Made by a program: the position numbers and the translations under genes. This document shows positions 8,634 to 17,700 of a DNA stretch of 23,400 bases, in pieces (position 1 is the first letter of the stretch; each line of letters opens with the position of its first letter). The notes beneath the pieces are model-generated. The model worked only from the letters and a program-made list of their open reading frames with translations, was not told where the DNA came from and did no database searches. Source of the stretch: Candidatus Obscuribacterales bacterium (GTDB lineage Bacteria; Cyanobacteriota; Vampirovibrionia; Obscuribacterales; Obscuribacteraceae); the NCBI GenBank assembly GCA_021732245.1, contig JAKFVJ010000112.1, positions 1 to 23,400 on the forward strand. The letters run 5' to 3'.

Positions 8634-9047
8634 CTATAAATCCAATCTTGATTTCAACTCGCTGTACATTTGCTGTCTATCAATAGACGACTTTTTAAGG
8701 ACGGGCCAGGCATCCAGTCCATCTTCTTCAAAGCGCGGTATCAAGTGGATGTGGAAGTGGGGCACTGATTGTTGTGCGGCTTGTCCGCTGGCAAGCAAAA
8801 TATTGAAGCCGGCGCAGCCCAGCTTGGCGGTGTACCTAAGTGCTAAGTTGCGGCAAAAGCAAAATGTCTGAGCAAGGACATTAGGTTGAATGTCGTTAAT
8901 GGTCTGGAAGTGTTGCTTGGGGATGACTAGAGTATGGGCATATGCTTCTGGCTCCAACGGGAGAAATGCCAGACACGACTCGTCTTCACTGATAACGAGT
9001 GATGGTGATTGCTTCTGGGCTATGATACAAAATGGGCAGTTGTTCAT
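8634..9047 (-). CDS. HIT family (histidine triad) nucleotide-binding protein
   Basis: HIT proteins hydrolyse or transfer the nucleotide part of phosphoramidates and dinucleotide phosphates in the cytoplasm. The signature is plain: VPHFHIHLIPR near the C-terminus is the H-x-H-x-H triad, with the middle histidine of the last pair as nucleophile. The N-terminus NNCPFCIIAQ supplies the CxxC common in this family, and AYAHTLVIPKQHF is the usual central strand. I start at the ATG at 9047, giving 137 aa, a normal size; an in-frame GTG at 9089 would add 14 basic residues not typical of the family. Neither start has a strong ribosome site. It is the last of a loosely spaced minus-strand group and converges on the giant plus-strand gene only 30 bases away. 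The specific substrate cannot be told from sequence. Confidence 0.93.
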   Translation of the reverse strand: MNNCPFCIIAQKQSPSLVISEDESCLAFLPLEPEAYAHTLVIPKQHFQTINDIQPNVLAQTFCFCRNLALRYTAKLGCAGFNILLASGQAAQQSVPHFHIHLIPRFEEDGLDAWPVLKKSSIDRQQMYSELKSRLDL

Positions 9048-9173
9048 CAAATTGATCTGTTTCTTCGGAACTATTCTAGTGACTCTCACCGGTTAAACAT
9101 ATCATGGCACTTGGCGTAATTTGGTCTCCAGTCATTTTGGCTTGTGCAAGTGCTTTGTAAACCAAAAAGACCA

Positions 9174-9806
9174 CTACTTCTTCCCGTGTTGTTTACTCCA
9201 CTCCGTGTATCTGTTATCTTTTTCAGCTGATGGAAAAAATCCAACCACTGTAAAGGTACTGGTGGCAAAATCACAACCGACAATTACTCTTGCAGCGCTT
9301 GTGAGCCGTATATTAAGATAGTGTTCGTACTCCTCGTCATTTCTACCTTTAACTATTGAACCAATTCTATTCAGGCCACCCCCCCTTGAAAAGAGTTCAT
9401 TTATATCATTTGGATTTGTCCAATGATGTTTTTTCAATTCGTCTATGTAGGTGTCTAATGCTGGTCTCCAGTCCCATGGATAGTCTTGCCTAAATTTCTC
9501 AAGTATTGCAGTTCCATAAAACTTATTGTGTTTGTCACCGGCCTCGGCTGCTGCTTTTGCGTCGGCTGCATCTAGTGCCTGAGCGCTCAAGACAGGACGT
9601 CTCTCATTCAAGAGCGTCGTATGATCATTGTTCCATGCTTCTAACTTAGTCTCGATTTGTGATAATTGCGCAACGTCCTCTGGATGGAGGTCTTTTAAGT
9701 GTCCCAGCGCCTCGGCGAGTTCGTTGTATTGACCTTCCCTTATTACAGCCTCAAGTTCCCCGTACCAGGTTAACTGTATGTGAGTCGGTGAATCACTCTT
9801 CGCCAT
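9174..9806 (-). CDS. Hypothetical protein downstream of the 1662-aa protein
   Basis: I use the ATG at 9806 (MAKSDSPTHIQLTW, 210 aa); an in-frame TTG at 9821 would add five residues and lies very close behind a GGGGAG. The first 95 residues are acidic helix with alanine-rich runs. Then comes a conserved-looking stretch FYGTAILEKFRQDYPWDW, and finally a compact alpha/beta-like end (HYLNIRLTSAARVIVGCDFA followed by TVVGFFPSAEKDNRY). It has no signal peptide or membrane helix. The gene lies 119 bases downstream of the giant transglutaminase-like gene on the same strand, where a dedicated partner or immunity gene would be expected in a polymorphic-toxin locus; that role is a guess. I recognise no family. 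Confidence 0.65.
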   Translation of the reverse strand: MAKSDSPTHIQLTWYGELEAVIREGQYNELAEALGHLKDLHPEDVAQLSQIETKLEAWNNDHTTLLNERRPVLSAQALDAADAKAAAEAGDKHNKFYGTAILEKFRQDYPWDWRPALDTYIDELKKHHWTNPNDINELFSRGGGLNRIGSIVKGRNDEEYEHYLNIRLTSAARVIVGCDFATSTFTVVGFFPSAEKDNRYTEWSKQHGKK

Positions 9807-9925
9807 TAAGTAATTATCCAAATCTCCCCGGCATTCTTCGAATCTATCGTTAAGAGTCGATTCCGTAAACAGTAAATCGTCGCATCGTAAATCAGTTTTA
9901 CTTTGGAGTTGTTGGTTTAGTTGCT

Positions 9926-12900
9926 TTATAAAATGGTTGCCGGAGATATTTCACCAGTTGAAATTCCCTGGAGCGTAGATAAGGACGTGTTAACTCGTTC
10001 TATTGAATCGAGTCCATTTTGACTTACCTCTAGGTTGTCATAAATGCCGTTTCTAATCCCTCTGTAACATGCATCAATATTTTGCTGAATCTCAGCAAAT
10101 TGTTCTTTCGTTAGTTGTGGGAATGAGGCTTGAGTCAGCCCCTTGGATTGAGCAAGTGCATCTTCATATCGCTTAAGCACCGCATTGCATTTTTGCGGGT
10201 TACTCCCAAGGTCTGCAGTGGTGAGCAGTTTCTCCAAGTCCACATCATGGGATTTAGACAATCTGATCAAACGATCTACAAGGTCTTTATTGTTTGAACC
10301 AAGCGTCTTAAGGTTGCTTTGAATTGTCGATGCATTAGTCACATTTGCTTTTGAGGCAGCGTTATCAATGGCGCTTTTGAATGGCTCGACCGGAATGTTG
10401 TTGGAATCTAGGAGATCTGGTACGAGTGTGGATATATCTGAATTTTGCTTCGGATCCAGCCAGGTTTTTAACCCATCTCTGGCTGCCGTATCTGCCGCTT
10501 GTTTTGCTTGTTTGGCCGTGAGCTCTGCTGCTTTTCGCGCCCTTTCTGCTATTACGCTTAGTTCACCTTTTGTTAGTAGCATGTCACAAATTTCAAGAAG
10601 CCTCTCCTTTAATTGTTTTCTTTGATCTTTGTCCTGTGTTTTGTTCCTCCCGAGGTACTGGTCTCGTAAGTTATTTAACTCTACCAGTCGGCGTGCTACG
10701 TCTGTCGGAGACGAGAAGTGGGTGTCCGCCACGAATTGAGATCTCGGGGTGTTTTTCATACATTGAAGTCTTTGATTTGCCTCGTCAAACATTTCAATTG
10801 TGCTGCCATCTAGTATGGGTATGGGTTGAAGGTATGCTGACTCGGGAATGACACGGTAGAGGGAGTCCTTCCCCACCGTCCGTGTAATGGCATCAGGCTT
10901 GTGGAGGATTACCTTGCCGTTGCTATCAAGGTAGTGTACTGACCAGCCATCTTCAAGGCGCCCGGTTGTCGGATTTCTCCACTTCACTTGAGCTCCGATT
11001 GACAGGCGACCGCTGTCTGTTGCGTGCGTCAATTCAGGGTTGTTTTTAATTAGCTCTTCTCGGCTGGCAGAGACGGCCGCATCATGGGTGATGGTAACCT
11101 TGTCGCCTTCTCTGGCGAGCACCTTGTATCCGGATTCCCCATCGTGACCAACTCGTGCCCCTGGTACAAGTTGTGTCTCGTCAATCTGCCCGCGTCTGAA
11201 GCGAGCTTTGGTTGACATTATGCTTGCCTGCTTGTAGATATTAGTATGCTTGGCTGCGTCATCGCCAATTACGCCACGGCGTAGGTCATATATCTTGTCG
11301 CCTGACTGCACCCACATGTGGTTGACGATGTCTCCGGCATTGACACCATTGCCGCTGATTAGTTTGGCATTAGCCTCTGGGGCATATTTGTCGCAAAGGG
11401 CTTTGAAAAGGACGGATTCCTGTGTGCAGCCGCCAATGCCTCTCTGGATGAATTCGCCGATGGCAATTCCTTCGCCTTTGTGTGTATTGTGCAATTGCGC
11501 TAAGAGATCATCCATGAGCTTTTGCTTTTGAGCCGGCGGCAGATCAACATCCAGATCAAACTTGCTATGGGCAAGTTTAGCCAGCACTTTTAACTTGTTG
11601 GCGGTTGATATGTTAGGTGTTTTTCTTAAAAGTGCTTCTGCTTCTTTGAATGTTGATTGTAAGATTTTGTCCGTTGAAGTGTTGACTAAAGTAGCTGCCC
11701 AGGGGGCGCTGATTGTGCCGTCTCTGCTCACCAGGCGCCCGGTGCCGGCAATTACTGTGCCTTCTAAGAAGGGTTCGTTTAGTTCGCCGTTTTTCGACAG
11801 GTCGTTGGATTGTTTGTAAGCGGCATCTGTCAATGCCGTTGTTGAGGTTAAGATTTCCGGTGCTTGATTGACGTTTTCATAAAATTCATAAGGTCTGCTT
11901 ATTTTACGGACGGTTCCGTCTCTTTCCCTTACGTATGTATCTTTACCGATGAAGAAGTGTCCGCCTTTATCTTTGCCGATATTAAATGGAAGCGCTTTGG
12001 CTCCTGCTGTGGTGGTTTTAATTGCGCCGTGAAAGATGGCGCCACCGACAGCGCCCGCCGCCGCCGATCCTTTGATTCTGTCCCAGAGAGTTGTTGAACT
12101 TTCATAGCCTGCTGCCGTTGATGCCACCTCGGTTAAGGTAGCGCCTGCCGCTGAGGCAGCGATAGACTGCCCGAACTGATCTGCCTCATGCCAGGTTTTG
12201 CCAACGCTGGAGCTTAATATCTCTGCTCGTCTTTGCGCTTGAATTGTTTGCGCTATGATTTCTGTTTGCTCTTTGCCGGCGCCTGGGGCAATTTGCCTGG
12301 CTAGCTGTCTGGCATCTTGCATGCAAGCGCCATGCGTGCCAAAGACTTTATCGAGACCTGTTTTTTCCAGGTTGCTTGCAAGCAGTTGTTCGGCGTCTGC
12401 CGCAAGCACTGATTTAATTGCCTGGTCTTTGCTTAGGTGAGCAATGGTTTTTTCGGCAGCATTGCTTGCTGCTCCGGCAAACTTACTCATTGGCATCAAT
12501 CTGCCTGTGGTAAACACTTCGCCGCCAAAGGCGTTTATTATGCCTGCCATCCCGCCTTTGTACAGCTCTTTCTGATAGCTGGCTGGCGACCTGTCAAAAT
12601 CAGTACCCATAACAGACTCTTTTATTGCCACGCGACCAATGGCGCTCATGGCTCCGCAGCGTGCAACGAGTGCCAGCGACAGCTCAGGTTGCAATATCGA
12701 TGCCCCAACAGCTACAACCGTAAGCGCCGCGTCAGCGCTTGCTTCGCTAAACTCTTCTTTGTTTTTTAAGGCATCCTTTTGCGTTGCCCAGAATCTCTCT
12801 AATGCCTCACTCAATTGTTGTTTTTTCTCGGGTGGCAGGTTGTCGAATTGAGTCTTTTGTTTGTCTGTTAGCCCGGCGCGGAAGTCCTGATAAAAGTTTT

Positions 12901-14914
12901 CGGCATTGCGCAGATACTTGTCTGTAAGCCTTTGATCCGGTGACCAGGCCTCAGATGCCCAATCGAAAGCGCCCCGGTGTCTGGTCTGCTCAACTTGCGC
13001 CTGGAGAAGCTTCTCTCGGTCGGTATCAACGGCATGACGGAGGAATTGAGCCATGCGTGTCTTGTCGACGGGATTATCAACTTTGTTGAGCACGTCAGTG
13101 GTCATTAGCGATTTGTACTTGTGAAAGTATGCATCGCTGATATGCTTCCTTTGTTCTGCGGATGAGGTTTGCAATAACCTCTCTATTTTTTCTTTTCCAT
13201 CGCCGAGTCCAACGGCAAAGGCGCGAATGGTCTCCAGTTGGGAAAGCTCCGGCTTGTCTTGTGCCAGTATCTCTTTGACGAACTCTTGCTGCTTGCTGTC
13301 TCCAAAAACGGCTTGTTGAATTGCTTTTGCATACTGATTATTCAAGAGCGCCTGTTTTTCCGTCTTTGGCAGCGACAGGAGATCTTGGGCTGTGAGCTTG
13401 TTTTGTCCTGCAATGAAAAGCTTTTGCTCAAGTGAAAAATGACCCTGGCTGAGACATTGTTTGCGCAATGCCTCTGCTGAGTTTGCGATTATTGCCTGTC
13501 CCATTTCTTGCTTTTGGTGAAATCTTTCCGGCAGGCTTGTGAGCATGGACATGGGATTTAAGTTTTCAGGATTGGTCAGGTCCTTCCAGGCTTCACCTGA
13601 CACCGCTGCAAACTGTGCCGAGGCGGCAATTCTCTCAAATGCTTTGTTTAATTCGTCTTTGGGCAGTCGCTTTTCCAGATCGGGATATTTCTTGACGGCA
13701 GCCTCTAAATGCCTGACGGCCTCCAGCCCGGACACATTTGCTTTGTTGTCGGCAATTATCTGGTCAATTTCTGTTGCTTGCTTTTCTGTTTCTTTGTCTG
13801 TCCCTGAGAGAATGCGCCGCCATTTGTAATAGAGTTTTGTGTCTCCTTTTGCCGCGTCGTGCAAGGCTGCATCAACCGTGTTGTGATAAACATGCGCTTC
13901 GAGATCCTTGCCTTTCTTTTCCGCGAAAGTATTGTCTGCCACGTGTCGTCCCTGGAGAAATAACTTTCGCTCTGATTCGGATGTATGCTTGAGGCGCTCA
14001 GTAATGGCTTCCGGTGATGGGTGCACTGAAAATTGATACATGCGCAGGTCTGTCAGTAATTGCGTGTCGTTTATCTTTGCGTAGTCGTGAGCAATTTCTT
14101 TGTCTCGTGCTTCCCATGGTGCTGAAAATGCCTCATCAATGTGCTTTGATCCGGCAGGCGTTGCGTAAAATTGGCGGGCTTTGGCAGATTGCATGGCATC
14201 TTTAAAGATGTCGACATTTTTGGTTTTCAATCCCAGCTCGGCCAATTCCCGGGAAAGCATTTCGTTTTTAGTCCATACGTCACGCCCGGCAAGCAGAGTA
14301 TCCAGCGCGCTGCGGCCATTTTCAGACATAACTTGACACTGTCTTAATGGTTTAATCAGCCCGGACTCTCTTATTTCTTTGGCATCCAGTCCGGCGACTA
14401 CATGTAAGAGGGCATTTTCGACATCTTTGGAGCGAGTGTCTTGCAAGCGCCCGAGTAAAACTTTGACGTGTCCGGCGAAGTCCGCTTTGCCTTCGGGGGC
14501 ATCGAGAGCGGTTTCAATTCTGGCAATGTCTTCGTTGCTGTGACGAATTTGGTGGTGCCCAACCGGCATGACACGTTGCCTCAGCCACTGCCGGAAATCT
14601 TTGTGAAGGCGATGAGAAAGTTCTTCCTCGACAAGTTTTCTTTCGTTGTTATTGAGGGTTTTAAGAAGCGTCACTGCCTGGTCGATGCCATCCTTGTCTG
14701 TCACGATGCGCAGGTTTTTGATAATTTTGTCGGCGTAGGCGGAGGCTTGATCACCCTTGAATGTAGCCTGTCCTTTGGTGCTGGATGGTCCCCATAGACC
14801 TTCCCTGGCGCTGTCAATTCCGGATTTGGCTTCCTTGGCGCGCGCAAGCTTATCCTTCTCCTCGGGAGAATGGTCTTCGTCTTTTCTTTGATTAAAAGGG
14901 GGCAACCCAGCCAT
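9926..14914 (-). CDS. Giant protein with transglutaminase-like Cys-His-Asp module and annexin-like helical repeats
   Basis: The 1662-aa protein begins MAGLPPFNQRKDEDHSPEEK. Residues 70-700 are almost wholly helical. Two segments (about 72-112 and 568-628) follow the annexin-repeat pattern of G-x-G/D...I..LL..S..ER/QR..I...Y...L. Residues 725-975 alternate alanine/glycine-rich hydrophobic stretches with helices, as in the other large proteins here. Residues 1140-1215 form a transglutaminase-like core: C1163 in GIGGCTQESVLFKALC, H1199 in VNHMWV and D1210 in KIYDLRR, with the family's order and short His-Asp spacing. Two small beta-rich units follow (about 1240-1360), then alanine-rich coiled coil. 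There is no signal peptide. The core could crosslink, deamidate or cleave a protein; which one is not visible. A kinase-like gene lies 113 bases upstream on the same strand. Confidence 0.8.
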   Translation of the reverse strand: MAGLPPFNQRKDEDHSPEEKDKLARAKEAKSGIDSAREGLWGPSSTKGQATFKGDQASAYADKIIKNLRIVTDKDGIDQAVTLLKTLNNNERKLVEEELSHRLHKDFRQWLRQRVMPVGHHQIRHSNEDIARIETALDAPEGKADFAGHVKVLLGRLQDTRSKDVENALLHVVAGLDAKEIRESGLIKPLRQCQVMSENGRSALDTLLAGRDVWTKNEMLSRELAELGLKTKNVDIFKDAMQSAKARQFYATPAGSKHIDEAFSAPWEARDKEIAHDYAKINDTQLLTDLRMYQFSVHPSPEAITERLKHTSESERKLFLQGRHVADNTFAEKKGKDLEAHVYHNTVDAALHDAAKGDTKLYYKWRRILSGTDKETEKQATEIDQIIADNKANVSGLEAVRHLEAAVKKYPDLEKRLPKDELNKAFERIAASAQFAAVSGEAWKDLTNPENLNPMSMLTSLPERFHQKQEMGQAIIANSAEALRKQCLSQGHFSLEQKLFIAGQNKLTAQDLLSLPKTEKQALLNNQYAKAIQQAVFGDSKQQEFVKEILAQDKPELSQLETIRAFAVGLGDGKEKIERLLQTSSAEQRKHISDAYFHKYKSLMTTDVLNKVDNPVDKTRMAQFLRHAVDTDREKLLQAQVEQTRHRGAFDWASEAWSPDQRLTDKYLRNAENFYQDFRAGLTDKQKTQFDNLPPEKKQQLSEALERFWATQKDALKNKEEFSEASADAALTVVAVGASILQPELSLALVARCGAMSAIGRVAIKESVMGTDFDRSPASYQKELYKGGMAGIINAFGGEVFTTGRLMPMSKFAGAASNAAEKTIAHLSKDQAIKSVLAADAEQLLASNLEKTGLDKVFGTHGACMQDARQLARQIAPGAGKEQTEIIAQTIQAQRRAEILSSSVGKTWHEADQFGQSIAASAAGATLTEVASTAAGYESSTTLWDRIKGSAAAGAVGGAIFHGAIKTTTAGAKALPFNIGKDKGGHFFIGKDTYVRERDGTVRKISRPYEFYENVNQAPEILTSTTALTDAAYKQSNDLSKNGELNEPFLEGTVIAGTGRLVSRDGTISAPWAATLVNTSTDKILQSTFKEAEALLRKTPNISTANKLKVLAKLAHSKFDLDVDLPPAQKQKLMDDLLAQLHNTHKGEGIAIGEFIQRGIGGCTQESVLFKALCDKYAPEANAKLISGNGVNAGDIVNHMWVQSGDKIYDLRRGVIGDDAAKHTNIYKQASIMSTKARFRRGQIDETQLVPGARVGHDGESGYKVLAREGDKVTITHDAAVSASREELIKNNPELTHATDSGRLSIGAQVKWRNPTTGRLEDGWSVHYLDSNGKVILHKPDAITRTVGKDSLYRVIPESAYLQPIPILDGSTIEMFDEANQRLQCMKNTPRSQFVADTHFSSPTDVARRLVELNNLRDQYLGRNKTQDKDQRKQLKERLLEICDMLLTKGELSVIAERARKAAELTAKQAKQAADTAARDGLKTWLDPKQNSDISTLVPDLLDSNNIPVEPFKSAIDNAASKANVTNASTIQSNLKTLGSNNKDLVDRLIRLSKSHDVDLEKLLTTADLGSNPQKCNAVLKRYEDALAQSKGLTQASFPQLTKEQFAEIQQNIDACYRGIRNGIYDNLEVSQNGLDSIERVNTSLSTLQGISTGEISPATIL

Positions 14915-15027
14915 TTAATGAGCCTATTGAGCCGGAATTATCGAGGCATGAGCGAGACACCAGAAATATCATGCCACGCCTGACTGGACGGATAACCGGA
15001 CTGTTTAGCGGCTTGCGGTCTTAGCCT

Positions 15028-15999
15028 TTAGAGACTGGTGATGCCTTGCCTCTGTAGCATTTTCAGGGAATTGATGGTTGTGTCCAGCATTGGCGCTGAG
15101 GGTAAGCGTTGCAGCCTGCCGTTGCCATTTAATGTTAGCCCCATTGCTGCAAGTATCATCTCCTGCACGGGCTCGGGTAGTCCCGGGCGCAGCTGGTCAG
15201 GGCGGGCGATATGCCTCATGGGGCTTAGAAAATGTTGCCCGACGCTTTCATAAAGCCCAATCCAGGACTCAAGCGAGTCACCGATAATCTGGCCCCCGGC
15301 TGACCCCTGGCTGACCGTTAATGGATGTTGCCGGCAAGCTGCCTCCCAGAGCAGAAATCCCAGCGCCAGGGTGTCGTCTGGTTCCAGGGTTGGGTAATAG
15401 AAAACATTGGTGACGGCACAGTCTAAATCAGCACCCTCCTGGCAGTTCAAGGGCCCAAAATAGCCGCTGTCCAGGAGTTTTATCTCATTGCCAACAACAA
15501 CAATATTGTCTGGTCTTAAATCTCCGTGATATTCATATCCTTCGATAGCCAGAAGTTCTTGAAGTGTTGCGGCAATTGTTATCAATGTATCTATGGCAAC
15601 CGGTCCGGAATTCATTAACTGCCGAAGTGTCTGCCCTTCGACATAGTCCATTTTGATGTAGCAAATATCAGACGTATCCACCAGCGACTCGACAGCTATA
15701 AGCGATTCGTGTTGTAGGTTCTGCATCTTATTAGCGTGAAGCAGAAGCAGGTCTCTTGTATCCGGTGAAACGGAGGCAGCCCCGCCTTCGTAAATAGCTT
15801 TAGCCTGAGTCAAATTGACGGAGGTGTCTGGTACTTTGCTAACAACTTCCCGCGGTTTGGCTACCTTAAATGCCTTATTGGACCCTTCTGAGAGGTGGGA
15901 ACCTTTGTACACCCAAGAAAATGGCCCGTCGTTTATGAGCGAGTGTATAAGGTAATCTTCAACTTGAAGCCCAACCCATGTGAGCGATTGCTGTGTCAT
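15028..15999 (-). CDS. Serine/threonine protein kinase-like protein with HGD and DSG motifs
   Basis: The 323-aa product has the protein-kinase fold in order: a glycine-loop equivalent INDGPFSWVYKG, an ATP-anchoring lysine in AFKVAK (K45), the hinge stretch MDYVEGQTLRQLM, the catalytic loop YHGDLRPDN (D160, N165), and the metal-binding aspartate in LLDSGYFG (D177). HRD has become HGD and DFG has become DSG. The key Lys, Asp, Asn and Asp all remain, so activity is plausible. The activation segment is short, so regulation by loop phosphorylation looks unlikely. No membrane or PASTA part is present. I start at the ATG at 15999 (MTQQSLTWVGL), just before the kinase fold, with a weak GAAAG upstream; an ATG at 16065 would add 22 residues. 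It lies immediately upstream of the 1662-aa gene on the same strand, so that protein is a candidate substrate. Confidence 0.85.
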   Translation of the reverse strand: MTQQSLTWVGLQVEDYLIHSLINDGPFSWVYKGSHLSEGSNKAFKVAKPREVVSKVPDTSVNLTQAKAIYEGGAASVSPDTRDLLLLHANKMQNLQHESLIAVESLVDTSDICYIKMDYVEGQTLRQLMNSGPVAIDTLITIAATLQELLAIEGYEYHGDLRPDNIVVVGNEIKLLDSGYFGPLNCQEGADLDCAVTNVFYYPTLEPDDTLALGFLLWEAACRQHPLTVSQGSAGGQIIGDSLESWIGLYESVGQHFLSPMRHIARPDQLRPGLPEPVQEMILAAMGLTLNGNGRLQRLPSAPMLDTTINSLKMLQRQGITSL

Positions 16000-16281
16000 G
16001 TTTTGTCTTTCGATTAATTGTCTGGTCCTGAGACAATCTGCCCAAATTTGTGCCCCGTTAAGCATCTATCCAGACAATGGCAGCATTACAAAAGGCTGGT
16101 GCATTGTGTTCTTGGGTATGACCGGACAATTCACGCCTCCACATTGCACTTTGAATAAGGTTTGGAACAATAGAAGAGGGTAGTGAACTATCACATGCGA
16201 CTATGGACAGAGCCAACTTGCGTACATATGTTAGCGGTGTTTTATCGCGCGGCAGACATTGTTCAACCTTTAGTCCTTACT

Positions 16282-17520
16282 TTATCCGCGCAATTGGATA
16301 CCAACCAACTTCTTAACAGCCGCTGCCTTGTGCTCGGGGGACAGGTGAGCGTAACGCAAAGTCATTTTGTAATCGCTGTGTCCCAAAAGTTCTCGCACAG
16401 TATTTAAATTTACGCCTGCCATTACGAGCTTGCTGGCGAATGTATGGCGCAAATCGTGCCATCGGAAATTCGTGATGCCGGCTTCCCTGAGAACCCCTCT
16501 AAATGAAGTTTCTACGCCTTCAAACGGTCTACCCTCAGCGTCATGAAAGACGTAAGGACTAACAGCGCTTCGCTGCTTCTTCCATCGTTTCAGCACCCCC
16601 AGCGCGCTGTCATTTAATGGGATGTGTCGGGTTTTTCCGGATTTTCTTGACGTTTCGCCTGCGACGGTGAGATTTTTGCGCTCAAGGTCAACGTTTTCCC
16701 ATTTCAGTTGGAACAGTTCGCCACGCCTTAAACCGGTATGAAGCGATAGAAGCACGGCCGGTTTGAGATGATCCGCAAAAGATGATGGCGCGATCGCCGA
16801 CCCAGGCTGATAGCCGCGTTTCGCAAGCCACTCGTTGTGCCGGTTGCGGGCATCTTTCATGGTTTGTTCACGGTCATCCAGTGCTTTAGAGAGTCTTCCT
16901 TCCTCGGTCTTTGTTAGGTACCTCACTTTTGGACTCGTATCTGTTTTGCACGGTTTCACTTTCTGGAAAGGATTCTCTTTTATCAGCTCCCAAATGTTGA
17001 TGGCTCTGTTGAGGCAAGCTCGCAGGTCATTCATCTGTCGGTTGATCGAAGAAGGCTTTATACCCTCTTTTAGCCGCCGTAGGCGCCATTTCTCTATCAA
17101 TCCCGGAGTGATGCCGTTCAAATTTAGCTTGTGAAATTCAGGGAATGATGTCTTCAGGCTCTCATAAGTTGCCAGTCCGTTAACAATATTCAGCAATAAC
17201 CATGGTTTGTAAATGTCTTCGAGGAATTGTAGGTAGTTGTCTGCTTTTGCCTTGACCTGCTGCCTTTCTTTGATTGGATCCTTGCCGCTGTAATGTTTTG
17301 CCAGTTCTTGCCTGGCCAATACACGTGCCTGATCATGATCGATGGCGTGAGCTGGGCCCAGGTTTACGCGCCTGCCGCGGGAATAAACTAGCGTGTACAT
17401 CATTTTCCCGGTCGGGTACACGCGCAGTGCAAGTCCTTTTATCTCGGTATCCCTGACTTCGTATTCCCTTGCTTGAGGCTTAAGCTTGTTTATGAGGTTA
17501 AATGTGAATTTGGTTCTCAC
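16282..17520 (-). CDS. Tyrosine recombinase (site-specific integrase)
   Basis: This enzyme cuts and joins DNA at attachment sites to insert or excise a mobile element. The N-terminal arm-binding domain reads LKPQAREYEVRDTEIKGLAL, typical of tRNA-targeting island and phage integrases. A core-binding helical domain follows, then the catalytic domain with R265 (TGLRRGEL), K296 (SGKTRHIPL), H355 and R358 (WHDLRHTF), H381 (LLGHSD) and the nucleophile Y390 (LRYAHLS). All catalytic residues are present, so it should be active. I choose the GTG at 17520 (412 aa) because AGGGGAG lies eight bases upstream; a longer frame reaches 17613 but has no ribosome site and would run through arm-site-like repeats. 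Its 5' end faces the tRNA-Arg 3' fragment about 180 bases away, the usual place for an integrase next to its own attachment site. Confidence 0.93.
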   Translation of the reverse strand: MRTKFTFNLINKLKPQAREYEVRDTEIKGLALRVYPTGKMMYTLVYSRGRRVNLGPAHAIDHDQARVLARQELAKHYSGKDPIKERQQVKAKADNYLQFLEDIYKPWLLLNIVNGLATYESLKTSFPEFHKLNLNGITPGLIEKWRLRRLKEGIKPSSINRQMNDLRACLNRAINIWELIKENPFQKVKPCKTDTSPKVRYLTKTEEGRLSKALDDREQTMKDARNRHNEWLAKRGYQPGSAIAPSSFADHLKPAVLLSLHTGLRRGELFQLKWENVDLERKNLTVAGETSRKSGKTRHIPLNDSALGVLKRWKKQRSAVSPYVFHDAEGRPFEGVETSFRGVLREAGITNFRWHDLRHTFASKLVMAGVNLNTVRELLGHSDYKMTLRYAHLSPEHKAAAVKKLVGIQLRG

Positions 17521-17560
17521 CTGCTCTTCTCCCCTCGTTGGTTCGAGTGGTATCATTCCC

Positions 17561-17579
17561 GGGTGCAAATAGGGTGCAA
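17561..17579. repeat. Direct repeats upstream of the integrase, probable arm-type binding sites
   Basis: GGGTGCAA occurs twice with three bases between the copies, directly upstream of the chosen integrase start. Short direct repeats flanking an attachment core are the usual arm sites bound by the N-terminal domain of this integrase class. A related sequence, TTCAAATAGGGTACA, occurs at 17803-17817 on the other side of the tRNA core in the same orientation. The assignment is by position and pattern only. Confidence 0.45.
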
Positions 17580-17700
17580 TTTCATTGTACCGCACCGACC
17601 TCATTAAAACCACGTTAACTCATTTAAAGCCCGAAGAGCCAAGCTAGATAGGCCTTTTGGGAACATTAAAAGTCTAGGCGGTACACCGCGATTTACGCCT

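Noticed and set aside
16066..16281. A gene or RNA between the kinase and the integrase
   Set aside because: Only short frames without ribosome sites are present, and no strong hairpin or repeat was seen; it probably holds the kinase promoter.
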